64,000 nucleotides of DNA from Plasmodium malariae (taxonomy: Eukaryota > Apicomplexa > Aconoidasida > Haemosporida > Plasmodiidae). Every line of letters begins with the position of its first letter. The stretch's first letter is position 1. The stretch covers positions 310,001-374,000 of the forward strand of contig NC_041776.1 in the NCBI RefSeq assembly GCF_900090045.1, in the 5' to 3' direction. This document shows, one piece after another, positions 28,440 to 40,185 of this stretch. Made by a program: the position numbers and the translations under genes. Under the pieces are notes generated by a model, which did no database searches, was not told where the DNA came from, and was given only the letters and a program-made list of their open reading frames with translations.

Positions 28440-28834
28440 AAAAAGAAAAAAGAAAAATGTACCAAATATACTGCTAAAGCATAACCAAAAAACAGATACA
28501 GTGAACTTATTCAATAAATTCGCATTTTCTTTTTGTGTTATTCTAAACCTGAATTCCTGTGAATTTGTCTTGCTCTTTCTTATGAAGTGGTAACTTTTTG
28601 GCTAAAATTAAAAAAAAGTAGGAACGTATTAATGTTTACGAAACGAAAGTGGGGAAAAAAAAAAAAAAAAAAAATAGAAGTAACAGGAACATTAAAAGTA
28701 CACGTAAAAGTTTCTATATCCTTTTAGTATAACCTATTCTTAAAAATAACTCGTTTACATTATTCCCCGTTTTTGCTGAGGTTTCGATGAACAATATGTT
28801 GTTACTGTTTGCAAAAGATTCAGCTAGCTATTAA

Positions 28835-28873
<39 letters not shown>

Positions 28874-30700
28874 ATGAATACGTAAGGATATACATATAAT
28901 TTATTAATGACTTGTGCATAAATTTTCGCCAAACTTTAACTGTAGCCTTAAATTTTGTGCACGGCGTTCATTATTTTGTATGAACTGTTCATGTGGAATA
29001 TATACATGTACGCACATGTATGTATGCTTCTTTCTTTTTTACTTCTCTATCTACAACTCTGTTGCTTTCCAAGTCGTTTTTGTTACCGGCTAAGGCTGCG
29101 TTAAAATTTAAAAATAAGGAACAGCAAAAAGATTTTGCATTGAACAAATACGATTGAATATTTTGAAAATTTAAAAAGAAATAAAATAAAAATAAACAAG
29201 ATAAACAACATAAAAATAAACAAGATGAACAACATAAAAATAAACAAGATGAACAACATAAAAATAAACAAGATGAACAACATAAAAATAAACAAGATGA
29301 ACAACATATAAATAAACAAGATAAACAACATAAAAATAAACAAGATAAACAAAATAAATAAAGTAAAAATAACCTATGATAATATCGTTTGAATGCACTG
29401 ATTTTAGTTCATGTATCCATCCTTTCGCCCCCTCAAAGGACTTTTTATTTGTTATATCATAAACTATAACGGCTGCTGATGCGCCTCTACAATGATTAGC
29501 GGTTAAAGCAACAGGTTAAAAAAGGTAGAGTTAACAATAACGAAATTTAAAAGGAGGAATAATGAATAATGAAAATTGAAAAATGAGAAGAGAAAAAATC
29601 TTAAACAAAATATACGAACATATAGGCAACTTTAAAACGCATGAACGGTTGTACAGGACACTTTTTTTTTTTTTTTTTTTTTTTTTCTTGTTACCTATAA
29701 TACATTGGTGCCAAACTTCTGTACCTTTCTTGCCTATTTTAAATAATACAAAAACGAAAAATAAAGTTTTATAACACTTTATAATATTTTTGATTACAAA
29801 AATATTGTAATGCTTGCAATGTCTGTGGTTTATTAAACTTAATTTCATTTTATTTTTACTTCGTTTCTTTTTATTTTTGTTTTACCCTGCTGTGTCCCAT
29901 ATTTCAAATTTAATTGTGCACTCTCCAATGTCAATTAACTGGGTCATAAAAGCCGCTTTTGAAAATGTAAAAAGTGAAATACATGTATCAGCATTTTATA
30001 TTAATAATAATAAAAAACAATAATAATAATAATAATAAATAAAAAATAAAAAAATGCTCTCATCAGAAATATATCCCGTAAAAATGATATAGATTAATAT
30101 GAAAGCAAAAAATATTATGCCTTAGTCAAAATTAATGAAGGGGCACGTATTTTTGAATTTCCTCTTCGCAAATATTTGCATGTATGTATGCATGTATTCA
30201 AACATATTTTCACACATGCAGAGCATTCGACGAGTCTATGCCCTTACACTGTGGTGTTACTTACCACCAATAGTTGACTCTTGATACTCATAAAATTCAT
30301 TCTTTGCAAACCTTACAACAATGCATGACTTTCCAACGGATGTATCTCCTGTAAATGCACGTACGTGTGTTTAAATTTTTTTATCATGTTATTTGTTTCT
30401 TTTTTCGAAAAAAAAAGAAAATTAAAAAAAAAATTAAAAAACTTGCACTATATTGAAATATTGTAGAGGAAGACACATCATAATGAAATTTTTGCAAAAA
30501 CGTTCAACTTCTATATGTATATATGTATGGACGTATGTACATGTACAAGTACATGCGTGTGTGTGTGTACTTAAATGTATATTAATTATTCATTAGAAAC
30601 CTAATAGAACTAATTTAGAATTAAAAACTTTTGTCGAATTATAATTTTGGTTGGTGTCAAAATTTTCATTGTTATTTAAATTTGATAAGTAATATGCCAT
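28116..30700 (-). CDS. RAB5c: Rab5c small GTPase (nine exons, last one tentative)
   Basis: Rab GTPase of endosomal/vesicle traffic. Minus-strand exons: 30601-30700, 30265-30348, 29886-29955, 29695-29733, 29374-29486, 29043-29095, 28734-28827, 28549-28601 and, tentatively, 28116-28157. All switch and nucleotide motifs are present across exon joins: GDTSVGKSC (P-loop), QESTIGAAF (switch I), [21 protein letters not shown] (switch II), VYDITN, GNKND and ETSAK. These are Rab5-type signatures. The N-terminus MAYYLSNL lacks the Gly-2 of myristoylated Rab5b. If exon 8 simply continues to its stop at 28543, the protein ends FTGIQV without a cysteine. Splicing to 28116-28157 gives about 215 aa ending in LPSCRS, a single cysteine at -3. 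The Rab body is secure; the C-terminus is not. Confidence 0.9.
29165..29362. repeat. 24-bp minisatellite in a Rab5c intron
   Basis: A unit close to AACAAGATGAACAACATAAA plus four more bases is repeated about seven times in the intron between Rab5c exons 5 and 6. It is non-coding. Confidence 0.85.
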
Positions 30701-31817
30701 CTTATTTGTACAAATTTGGGAAATCACGATAACGAAGGATTATCAGTACATGTATATTCAATGAAGCTACAAATGTACACTTGAATATATGTTAATAGAA
30801 GTTATGTTGAGGAAGTATATATACTCCTTTTTTATGGAATGATCATTTGATTGTGTATGTATGTAGGTAAGTGCTCACATGTGTACGTATGCATAAGAGT
30901 GTGTGAGCATAAACGTATATATTCATGTATATATGCAAGCATATACGTATGTATTCATGTATGTGGATATCCATGCATGCAATCAGATCTTATCTTTAAC
31001 ACTAAAACAAAAAAACAATATAATTTTGAAGCTTCCTTTTAATAAATACATTTGGTATTACACTAAATCATTTTCGTTACTGTTTCTTTTTTTATTTTTA
31101 CATTAGTTATAAGAATATTTTGCATTTTTTACAAAGTACAACGTAGTGATTAAAATATAAAAATTTCGGAAACATATTTTATATTAAAAAATGAATGTAA
31201 ACTTTCGAAGTAAAAAAAGGAAAAAGAAAAAAAAATAGAAATAGGAATAGAGTTTTTTTTTTTTTTTTTTATTTACAAAATTTTTTTTTTTTCCACACGA
31301 ATATTAAATGCTCACGTATAAGTATGTATACATGTGTACGTATGTGTTTACGTTTACTTGTACATATGCAGTTTGTACGCATATGTATGAACTATGCAAG
31401 AAGTACTAAGAAGTATGTATGTACTATTTTTGTGCTTTTCTACTGTAATTAATTTAGTTTTTTCTGATAACATATTTATCGAATATGCTTCATTAATATG
31501 TCAAAAAAAAAAAAAATAAAAAAATAAAAAAAAAAAAATAATATACATTTATAGTTACATATGCAGTTCCAATTGCAAAGGCAGCCACATTCACATTAAC
31601 AATCGCAATTTTCTTTTTTAAATAACTTCAAAAAAAAAATGCAAAAGGGATGCGGGATACATGGCTTTTTGGTCTACCAGTATGTGCAGAATTTGCACAT
31701 GTATTCACAAATGTATGCATACGTACATATTCGTATGTAAATAAATATATACACATTCATATGTAAATAAATATTGTATATGTATTAACATTCATATGTG
31801 AATATTATATGTATATG

Positions 31818-31851
<34 letters not shown>

Positions 31852-32042
31852 TGTATGTATGTATGTATGTATGTATGTATGTATGTATGTATGTATGTAT
31901 GTATGTATGTATGTATGTATGTATGTATGTATGTATGTATGTATGTATGTATGTATGTATGTATGTATGTATGTATGTATGTATGTATGTATGTATGTAT
32001 GTATGTATGTATGTATGGATGTATGTATGTATGTATGTATGT
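31818..32042. repeat. ATGT tetranucleotide microsatellite
   Basis: About 56 tandem copies of GTAT/ATGT with one substitution near 32017. It reads as Met-Tyr-Val-Cys on one strand and Ile-His-Thr-Tyr on the other in every frame, so the ORFs across it are artefacts. Confidence 0.95.
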
Positions 32043-32822
32043 TTATGTGTGCCCACATAACAGATAACCTTTTGTAGGAAAATGCATAAGACGCGTTTAC
32101 ATTTCCAAACAAGGTTGGATTAATTTTGTGTCAACATGCAGCAGAGTAAGCACATTTACAAATACAACATGAACATATTACAAAAATAAACTACTTGAGT
32201 AAATATTACTTATAAGTGTGCAGGTATATACCATGTGCATATGCACGCGGGTCCCTATTATTACAGGTACCACCTCCAGCACCTATGCCACAGGCTTTCA
32301 ATTTTTTTTTTTTTTTTTTCCCGTTTTATTTATTTACTAATTAAAAGTGAAAGAATAATAAGAAAAAATGAGAAGCAATGAGAAGTAAAGAGAAGAAAAA
32401 ATAATAAAAAGAACGGCTTGGTCAAAACACAGCTGTTCCATTTTGCGCTAATATTGCCCATGCTATGCTAGAACTGATCAGGTGTATGTATTATTTACAT
32501 ATGAACATGTTAATGTGTAAACGAAACTTCATAGACAAGTTGAATAAAAAGTTTACATTAAAAGAAGTGTGTTAATTCTTCATTATTTTTGATGATGTTT
32601 ATTCCTACCAATATATTTTATGTGAACAGTGGCAAACGATATAGCGTAGCGAGTTGCTCATCTAGTTAAATATTACATCGAAAAGTAAAATAAGGGAACA
32701 TATGTCCAAGGGGTTGCGCACTCCAAAGCCTTGTATTGAGGTATAAACGGTTCAAAGTGAAGACAACAAAACAACAAAAAAGCAAAAATGCAAAACAATA
32801 AAACGACAAAATAACAAAATGA

Positions 32823-32854
<32 letters not shown>

Positions 32855-33189
32855 CACGCGCATTAGTGTGCATAAAATAAATATGATATAAAATAGCTAG
32901 CTGAAAAAAAAAAGAAAGTATATGGATATGGATAAGGATAAAGATAAAGTTAAGGATGAAGATAATTGTAAGAGTAGAGATAAGGATAAGGACAACTATA
33001 ATGTTAACGTTACAGTTATAATTGTAATAATTATAAGTTTATAACGATATTGCTTATGATGACGATTATGATCATAATTTGGATAAGCCAAAAGTAGCTA
33101 CTGTACTGGTATGACTACAGTACACGGAATGGGGAGCACTTGGGCCATCACAACGTACAAGTTGTAAAATGAAAAAAAAAAAAAATAAT

Positions 33190-33415
33190 TAAATTAAAAT
33201 TAAACTAAATTAAACTAAATTAAAATAAATTAAAATTAAATTAAAATTAAAATAAATTAAACTAAATTGAACTAAATTAAAATAAATTAAAATAAATTAA
33301 AATTAAATTAAATTAAATTAAACTAAATTAAACTAAATTAAACTAAATTAAAGTAAACTAAACTAAATTAAACTAAATTAAACTAAATTAAAATTAAATT
33401 AAAATTAAATTATTT
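33190..33415. repeat. AT-rich AATTAAACTAAATT repeat
   Basis: Irregular copies of AATTAAA and ACTAAATTAA units over about 225 bp, downstream of the BMS1 stop codon. Non-coding. Confidence 0.8.
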
Positions 33416-33556
33416 CAAAATATGAGAGGGGGGGGGGGAAACGCTAATGCTGCATCTACGGAGATACGGTTCGAAATTGCGAAAATTGAGAAAAAGGCCG
33501 ACATCAAACAGGGAAGCAAAAAAAAAAAAATAAAAAAAAAATACACATACGTACAG

Positions 33557-33613
<57 letters not shown>

Positions 33614-33738
33614 TGTTTCCAAACACATATATTTGCATACACAAAAATGCATACATTTGCAACTTTTATATATGCAAACTCGCGCGCGTAACATGGCCCG
33701 TATTCTGTACATCGGCACGGGGAAGAGAGGGGGAGGGG

Positions 33739-36700
33739 CTAGGGCTTCCTGGATTTCTTGTAAGATAATTTTTTCCTGCTTTTTATAACCTTCTGCTTTT
33801 CCTGTTCCATCTTTAATTTGTTTTTTAACTTGTTATGGTAAGCTAATTTTGATTTTTCTTTTTTCTTTTCAATCATGTTCTTTTTAATGGTATGTAACAT
33901 TTGATACCATCGTGCAGCTAATTTTGGATTTTCAAGTGCATGAAAATTTATTTGATCCTTTTGTTGTTCTTTCTTTTTGTTTATCTGATTCGAATGTTGT
34001 ACTTTTTTAAATAATTTTGGTTTCGTTTTATAAGGTAATTCCTTTAACAGCTTAGGATTGATATGTATTTTACTATGATAGAAATGTCTGAATGGTGTTT
34101 TTCTATAATTACCACTAGTATGATTTACATATATATTGTATATATACCTCAATTCATTTATAGATCTTAATTTATTTTCAATATCGTAGTTGTAATATTT
34201 CTTTATCTTTACATTAACATATAGTTTTAAAATAACAATATCACTTATGCGAATTTTATCAGCAAAAGTACATCTAAAATTCCCCTTGTCATCTAGTTTG
34301 TTTTTTATAAGTCCTTTTATTCCACTAGGAGTAACAACTGGACAGTTAATAAACTTGCACACCTCTAAATCTGAATTGAACATATTTTTAATAAATGCTG
34401 TATTTTTATAAATCTTATATGGTTCTCCAATTAGTTTTAATTTCTTCATAATATTTATATTATTATTTGTTTCAATTATTACACCATTAATACATATACG
34501 ATAAAAAGGAGTTTTCTTGTAATTATATAAAGCCAATATACCACTATTAACACCAGCTAAAGGTCCATAAAATGTACAGTTACAATGCATATGTTCTGTT
34601 GTATATTTCAAATATCTTATTCTTACATTATTTCTTTCATTTATTGAATAGGTTGGAATACTTTGAAATTTCCTCCATCCAACTGAAAAAATGAGTGGAT
34701 CATTTGATCTCAAAAGTTTTGGGAACCATCTATGTTTTTTAATTCTACAATGTACATATGAATCTTTTTCTTCATAACTCTGTAATCCACCACATATGAT
34801 CAATCCATTTTTTAATATTCCTAATTTGCTTTTTTCAATTCTTATTTCTATTCTTCCATACTCACCAATATTCGCAGCGGAACCATATGCATTACTTAAC
34901 GCACCCACCTCCTCCGTCTCTTTGTACTTCTCCATCTGCAGCTCCCTTTCTGCCTTCACTCGCTTCCAACTCTTCTCAGGTGAGAGATGGGATAGGCGAT
35001 CAGCTATGGGATCGTCCTCATCTTCATTTAATTTTCCATCTATCTCTCCATCCACTCCTCCGTCTACCTCTCCATTCACTTCTCCACTGAACTCTCCATC
35101 CAACTCTCCACCTTTATCTCCATCCGAGTGCTCACCCCTTCCAAAGTACATGCTATACACGCTACCGTAAATGAAGAAAAAATTTTCAACTAGCGCATGG
35201 TCTGCTATATCTACGAGGGATACAGTCAAGTTGTTAAAGATAAAAATATTATCCGTTGTACATTTGAACGTATCTTGGTAATTATAATAATAATTATCTT
35301 CGTTCATGTAACTGTATTTTCTGTTTACATTATTATCCTGAACAATGTCTGTACTTAGCAAAGTTTTATACATGTACCTGTTTATTTGGTCTCCCGGTAA
35401 AATCTCATCATGCACTTTTCTTTTTTCCTCTTTCAAAATGTTAATAATATCACCTTTGTAATATAAGTAGCTATTTTTCCTATTTATGTACTTATAATCA
35501 TATACAAAACTATCAATATTTACTTTGTTATCGAAAGCTAGTATTTCCGCAATTTTGTAATCCTCACTATAATATCTCAAGTCCATAGTTGTTTCAATGG
35601 GGGTACATACTTTTCTTTCTTTTTCCATTACACCGTTAGCATCAGATCTGTTATTCGTAGAAGTATCTTCTCCTGTACCTTGATCAGGAAAAGCGCTCGC
35701 ACTTTCTTCCTCCCCGATATCGCACTTCAAGCCATAGGTTCGGTAGAAATTACTAAATTTTTCATCTTGCTTACCATCATTGTAGTTCTTATCATCTTTG
35801 TACTTCCCACAATCCTTGTAGTTTTTATCTTCCTCGTTCCTCCCGCCATCCTTGTAGCTCTTATCAGCTTCGTATTTCCAACCATCGCCGTACTTCTTCT
35901 CATCGTCGGAAGAGATGCTAACCCCCTCCGCATAGTAATAATCATCCTCGTCCTTGTTCTTCTTCTCGAACAGAATATGCTTCAACTTGTTATACTCCTC
36001 TGCCTTCTCATTCACATAATCGTCAGCTAGCTTTTTTTTTTTTTGTTTTTCACTAACGAACACATTTGAGGGCGCTTTTCTCCTTACATCCACTACTCCT
36101 CTTGTTTCTTCATCATTTCTATCATCAAATAGAATTAATTTATCTCCTTCTTCTGAGTGCTTGGAAAAAATGTATTTCGAGTTCTGCAAATCCCTTATCA
36201 TTTTTATGCTTTCAGTCATGTATTTTTGATTCGTCCCTTTGGTATGGGCTTTATTCTTTTTACCCACTTTTGCATATGGCTCTTTGCCTTCGCTTGACCC
36301 CACTTTCACTCTGCTCGACACTCCACCTTCCTCACTCCCATCATCGCTCCCATCATAGCTCCCATCATCACTCCCATCATCACTTCCAGAATCACTGTAA
36401 TCCCCTACGTCCCCTTCCTTTCCTTCCTCTTCCTCTTCCTCTCCTTCCTCTTCTTTTTCTTCCCCTCCCATCAGCAACTCCCTTCTGGTAAAATTTATTT
36501 TATTTTTTGGTATGTGAATATACATATTGTCAAAATCGAAGACAACATTGCCTATATCAGACATAGGGGCGTATATATTTGTTTTCTTCTTCTGTTCATC
36601 ATACTTAAAAGGGTCCTGTAAAACCTGAATGTTTTCTATTTTAACATCTCCCATGTTAGGTATATGTATCGTTTGATTTTTGTAAATTTTCGAGCCGTAC

Positions 36701-37641
36701 ACGTACCCTTCTATGTATACCGTCATATGCTTATTTGCGTTTGCTAAAAAGTTCGTTAGATCTGTGTTTTTATCCTCCTTACCACGCCCATTGGTCGTAC
36801 TGGCAGCATTGGATGTACTTGAATTACTGACAATATCACTTGAATAACTAAACTCTTTCTCTTTCGCTTCCTCAACATCCACACGCAGGGCGAGCATGTA
36901 GCCATGCTGATCACGCCATGATATTAAGGGCTTCTTAACAACTGACAAGAATTTGCATAAATTTCTTATTTCCGTTTTGTTGTATCTATTATTTTGTATA
37001 CCACTAAGAAAGAAAATTTTCGATCCTTCAACCAATTCTTCTGCAAATCTTTTAGTTAATTTTTTTTTTCTTTTCCTAATACTTTTACTGTCTTTAAATT
37101 TGTCAAGATTAGTTACTACACCTAATACTTTGGGCATACCATGTGTATTTAGAATACTTATAAATTCTAAGGTTTCTAACTCGAAACCAAAATTTCCATC
37201 TATTACTAGTAAACATATATCTGCAATTTTTGCTACATCAATCATAGCTAGTATATCATCTTTTGTTTCTATAAAAGTATATCTTCTACCATTTTTTGTA
37301 AAAATGGATATAGGACCATTATTCACTTCATTCACAGTTATACCAACATAATGTTTTAATAAACTCTTTAACAGTGTACTTTTCCCAACCCCCTTTGCTC
37401 CTTGTATTGCTACAATCAGTGGACTATTTTTACTTCCTTCCTTAAAATGCTTTGGAACTCTTAGTTTCTTTTCTTCTAACTCAAACAAATGCTGTTTCCT
37501 CCTATGAGCGCTATTTATTCCTCCGCTGAATGCGTACGCTTTGTGATACTTCTTATTATGTATTACATTTTTGCTAATTTTTTTTTTTTTTGCTTTTTTC
37601 CCTACTTTCTTTTTCTTGTGGTGCTTCCGCTTTTCCTCCAT
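33739..37641 (-). CDS. BMS1: Ribosome biogenesis GTPase BMS1 (AARP2)
   Basis: Nucleolar GTPase of the small-subunit processome; in yeast Bms1 works with Rcl1 in early 18S rRNA processing. It is a single exon of 1,300 aa from the ATG at 37641. The basic N-terminus (MEEKRKHHKKKKVGKK) is followed by the GTPase domain. The P-loop is GAKGVGKST (residues 81-89), then a G3-region IETKDD, DVAKIADICLLVIDGNFGFE, and NLDKF in the G4 position. The AARP2-type central domain includes VYIEGYVYGSK. Long acidic low-complexity regions occupy about residues 380-880. The conserved C-terminal domain includes VGWRKFQSIPTY, YGPLAGVNSGILAL and VTPSGIKGLIKN. It ends in a Lys/Arg-rich tail. In P. falciparum the orthologue is named AARP2 for its Asn/Asp-rich repeats. 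Confidence 0.96.
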   Translation of the reverse strand: MEEKRKHHKKKKVGKKAKKKKISKNVIHNKKYHKAYAFSGGINSAHRRKQHLFELEEKKLRVPKHFKEGSKNSPLIVAIQGAKGVGKSTLLKSLLKHYVGITVNEVNNGPISIFTKNGRRYTFIETKDDILAMIDVAKIADICLLVIDGNFGFELETLEFISILNTHGMPKVLGVVTNLDKFKDSKSIRKRKKKLTKRFAEELVEGSKIFFLSGIQNNRYNKTEIRNLCKFLSVVKKPLISWRDQHGYMLALRVDVEEAKEKEFSYSSDIVSNSSTSNAASTTNGRGKEDKNTDLTNFLANANKHMTVYIEGYVYGSKIYKNQTIHIPNMGDVKIENIQVLQDPFKYDEQKKKTNIYAPMSDIGNVVFDFDNMYIHIPKNKINFTRRELLMGGEEKEEEGEEEEEEGKEGDVGDYSDSGSDDGSDDGSYDGSDDGSEEGGVSSRVKVGSSEGKEPYAKVGKKNKAHTKGTNQKYMTESIKMIRDLQNSKYIFSKHSEEGDKLILFDDRNDEETRGVVDVRRKAPSNVFVSEKQKKKKLADDYVNEKAEEYNKLKHILFEKKNKDEDDYYYAEGVSISSDDEKKYGDGWKYEADKSYKDGGRNEEDKNYKDCGKYKDDKNYNDGKQDEKFSNFYRTYGLKCDIGEEESASAFPDQGTGEDTSTNNRSDANGVMEKERKVCTPIETTMDLRYYSEDYKIAEILAFDNKVNIDSFVYDYKYINRKNSYLYYKGDIINILKEEKRKVHDEILPGDQINRYMYKTLLSTDIVQDNNVNRKYSYMNEDNYYYNYQDTFKCTTDNIFIFNNLTVSLVDIADHALVENFFFIYGSVYSMYFGRGEHSDGDKGGELDGEFSGEVNGEVDGGVDGEIDGKLNEDEDDPIADRLSHLSPEKSWKRVKAERELQMEKYKETEEVGALSNAYGSAANIGEYGRIEIRIEKSKLGILKNGLIICGGLQSYEEKDSYVHCRIKKHRWFPKLLRSNDPLIFSVGWRKFQSIPTYSINERNNVRIRYLKYTTEHMHCNCTFYGPLAGVNSGILALYNYKKTPFYRICINGVIIETNNNINIMKKLKLIGEPYKIYKNTAFIKNMFNSDLEVCKFINCPVVTPSGIKGLIKNKLDDKGNFRCTFADKIRISDIVILKLYVNVKIKKYYNYDIENKLRSINELRYIYNIYVNHTSGNYRKTPFRHFYHSKIHINPKLLKELPYKTKPKLFKKVQHSNQINKKKEQQKDQINFHALENPKLAARWYQMLHTIKKNMIEKKKEKSKLAYHNKLKNKLKMEQEKQKVIKSRKKLSYKKSRKP

Positions 37642-38239
37642 GGCTTTTTATTTCACCCCGCTGTTCACTGCAAGATGTTTTGTTTGTTATCCTTCCTTTT
37701 GATTTGATTTGATTTGTTTTTTTTTTTTTTTTTTTTTTTTATATTTTTCTTATTTTTTTTAATATCTTTTTGTATTTTTTTTTTATATATTTCTTATATT
37801 TTTTTTTTACATTTTTCTTATTTTTTTTTTTAAAAAAATATTGAGGACCATTTAGTTGGTTAAGGAGTGTATCACAGTTAACTAATGCTGTACAACACCT
37901 TTGTTATATTACCATACCACGTTATTTGCTCTTTTCTCATATTAAATTATTTTTTTCGTTTTATATCTGTGGCACTACATATACTATGGAAGGTATATGT
38001 TTTTCTTTTTTCTCAAATAATACTTTTCCTTGCGCTTTTATATTTATATTTTTTCCTATTTTGGAATTATCCTCAACAATGTAGTTAAAAGGAATGTTTG
38101 CTATGAGCACTACTGCTGCGACTACCACTCAGTTGCTTCAAACACGCATTTGTGCTATTCCAGCATAAAAGCATTATATTATGACTCCTGTTCCTTTTAC
38201 TTTGCTTTATTTTGCTATATTTTATTTTATTTTATTTTA

Positions 38240-38303
<64 letters not shown>

Positions 38304-39202
38304 TTTTTTTTTTTTTTTCTTCAAACAATTTTGACAGTATACATGTACGTATGTATGTACGTATGTATGTACGTATGTATGTACGTATGTATGTACGTAT
38401 GTATGTATATATGTATGTATATATGTATGTATATATGTACGTATGTATGTACGTATGTATGTATATATGTATGTATATATGCACATATACTTAACGTACG
38501 TAATTAATTTGTTTCACTGATATTTTTTCTTTTCCTCAAATGAACGAATAAAATGTTTTTCCCGTGTGCAGAAATATAAAAAAATTATTAGCAGAGAAGC
38601 TTTTTTCGTAAGGAAAGGATAAATTTATAAACGAAAAAATTCTAAAAAAACAAAAGTAGGGCAAAGAAGAGAAAATGTATATTCTTTTATTCAATTTGTA
38701 AGAAAAAAAAAAAAAAAAAAAAAAATCATTAGTAAAACTTTTTATTTATTTTTTTTTTAATTTTTTTTTTTTTTTTTTTTTTTGTATCATCGTTTTTTAT
38801 GGCTTTCTCTGAATATAGAAAAATAAAAGGAACCAAAGGAAAAAGGATTACAGAGAGCAACACATCGGGTGGCACAATTTGCTGCACGATGTATCACATG
38901 ATAAATAAAGATAACCCAGTAATAAAATAAGAAACAAGAACAGAAAAAATAAAATAAAATAAAATATAACGAAATAAAATAAAATATAACGAAATAAAAT
39001 AAAATAAAATACAACGAAATAAAATTCTATACCATAAAATTCTATACAATGTAATACAATACAATGTAACATAATAAATGAGGGGAACCTCTAACAGTGA
39101 CTGTGCGCATGACCATTTGAATTTTAGCTCCCCAGTTTTTGCATATGTGTCTATACATGCTGACCATTACTTGTATGCACGTGTATAGATGATTATCCGT
39201 AG

Positions 39203-39247
<45 letters not shown>

Positions 39248-39312
39248 GGTCATGCCCCCATATTATATTTGCTTATATGCGGGTAAGGAGATAACACTTC
39301 TTCTCGTCCCTT
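37642..39312. other. Spacer upstream of BMS1
   Basis: It holds poly(T) at 37719-37741, a (TTA)n trinucleotide array at 38245-38302, a GTATGTAC/GTATGTATATAT array at 38345-38485, poly(A) and poly(T) at 38701-38783, and an AATAAAATATAACG repeat at 38950-39020. A 29-codon minus-strand ORF (38085-38174) sits about 445 bp upstream of the BMS1 start. No larger gene is recognised. Confidence 0.65.
38245..38485. repeat. (TTA)n array followed by GTAC/GTAT octamer repeat
   Basis: About 19 TTA units, a poly(T) run and a short unique sequence are followed by about 17 octamers alternating GTACGTAT and GTATATAT. Non-coding. Confidence 0.9.
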
Positions 39313-40185
39313 CTACTGTAACATTTGCAGCGCTCGCTTAATCTTTTGAACTATTACATTTTTGGGTTCATGTTTTAATTTATCTATATTAATAACTTTC
39401 TCGTTATCTTCTGTGTCATTATAGGAGGAGCTGAGTGAAGAGCTTATGCTTTTCCCTGCATTATTTTCAATATTGTTGTAATACGGTTCATTTGCTGTTC
39501 TGTTAATACTCTGTAATGAGCTTTTATCGTTATTTGTTGTATCATCATGATCAGGTTTTTCAGTTATGTATCTATTAGGGAATGCCATATCATCATCCTG
39601 TTCATAATTGTTTTTTCTTGTGGTATATTTTTGTTCTTCATTCCCAGTTTCCTGTGCAATTTCATCATTATTTTTATTCATGTGTTCTTGTAAGTCAACA
39701 TGTTCACTTGTTTGTTGCTGTCGTTCTTTTTCTTCTCTTCTTCTTTCCTTTTCTTCCCTTTTTCTTTCCTTTTTTTCTCTTTTTCTTTCTTTTTTTCTCT
39801 CTCTTTTTTCTTTTTTTTTCCTTTTTCGTTCTTTCCTTTTTCTCTTCCGTTCTTGCCTTCTTCTTTCCCTTTTTCGTTTCCTTTCTTCTTTTCTTTTTCT
39901 TCGTTGTTCTTTTTTTTTCAATTTTCTGGCTCTCCTATTATTTTGTCTTCTTCTTCCTTTTCGATTTTGTACTCTTCGTCTCCTTCCCTTACGACGTTTT
40001 CTTAACAAGTCATACAAAATCCTTGAATTGGCTTGTTTTTTCTTGCTTAATGAAAAGTTGTACATAATATTTTTTATATCTTCATTTTTTGAGAGAACAG
40101 AATGGGGGCATATCGTTTCAGGGGGATCCCCTTGTTCATTGTAAAAGTAAAAAAGGAGGACGGTAAAAAAGGCTATGTATTTCAT
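39313..40185 (-). CDS. Secreted, highly basic protein with PEXEL-like motif
   Basis: I do not recognise an orthologue. The chosen start is the ATG at 40185, because it opens directly on a hydrophobic signal peptide (MKYIAFFTVLLFYFY). The upstream in-frame residues are translated microsatellite. The product is 290 aa. RILYD at residues 55-59 (40009-40023) fits the PEXEL/HT consensus RxLxE/Q/D, about 40 residues after the signal, within the usual window for Plasmodium proteins exported to the red cell. The middle (residues 61-160) is almost entirely Arg/Lys/Glu, likely a long single helix or coiled coil. The C-terminal 130 residues are polar, Asn/Asp/Ser-rich. An intracellular RNA- or cytoskeleton-binding role is the alternative if the hydrophobic start is not cleaved. 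Confidence 0.7.
   Translation of the reverse strand: MKYIAFFTVLLFYFYNEQGDPPETICPHSVLSKNEDIKNIMYNFSLSKKKQANSRILYDLLRKRRKGRRRRVQNRKGRRRQNNRRARKLKKKEQRRKRKEERKRKRERRRQERKRKRKERKRKKKEKRERKKERKREKKERKREEKERRREEKERQQQTSEHVDLQEHMNKNNDEIAQETGNEEQKYTTRKNNYEQDDDMAFPNRYITEKPDHDDTTNNDKSSLQSINRTANEPYYNNIENNAGKSISSSLSSSYNDTEDNEKVINIDKLKHEPKNVIVQKIKRALQMLQ

Larger units (their letters stand above)
30701..33738. other. Spacer between Rab5c and BMS1
   Basis: This 3-kb region contains the Rab5c promoter and the BMS1 3' flank. It holds an ATGT tetranucleotide array (31818-32042), poly(T) runs (31253-31270 and 32301-32319), an AATTAAACTAAATTAAA repeat (33190-33415) and a (TA)n array (33565-33610). A small GC-rich patch lies at about 32225-32300. 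No gene is supported. Confidence 0.7.

Noticed and set aside
31792..32112. Overlapping ORFs of His-Thr-Tyr-Ile and Met-Tyr-Val-Cys repeats
   Set aside because: They are translations of the ATGT microsatellite, open in every frame because the unit has no stop.
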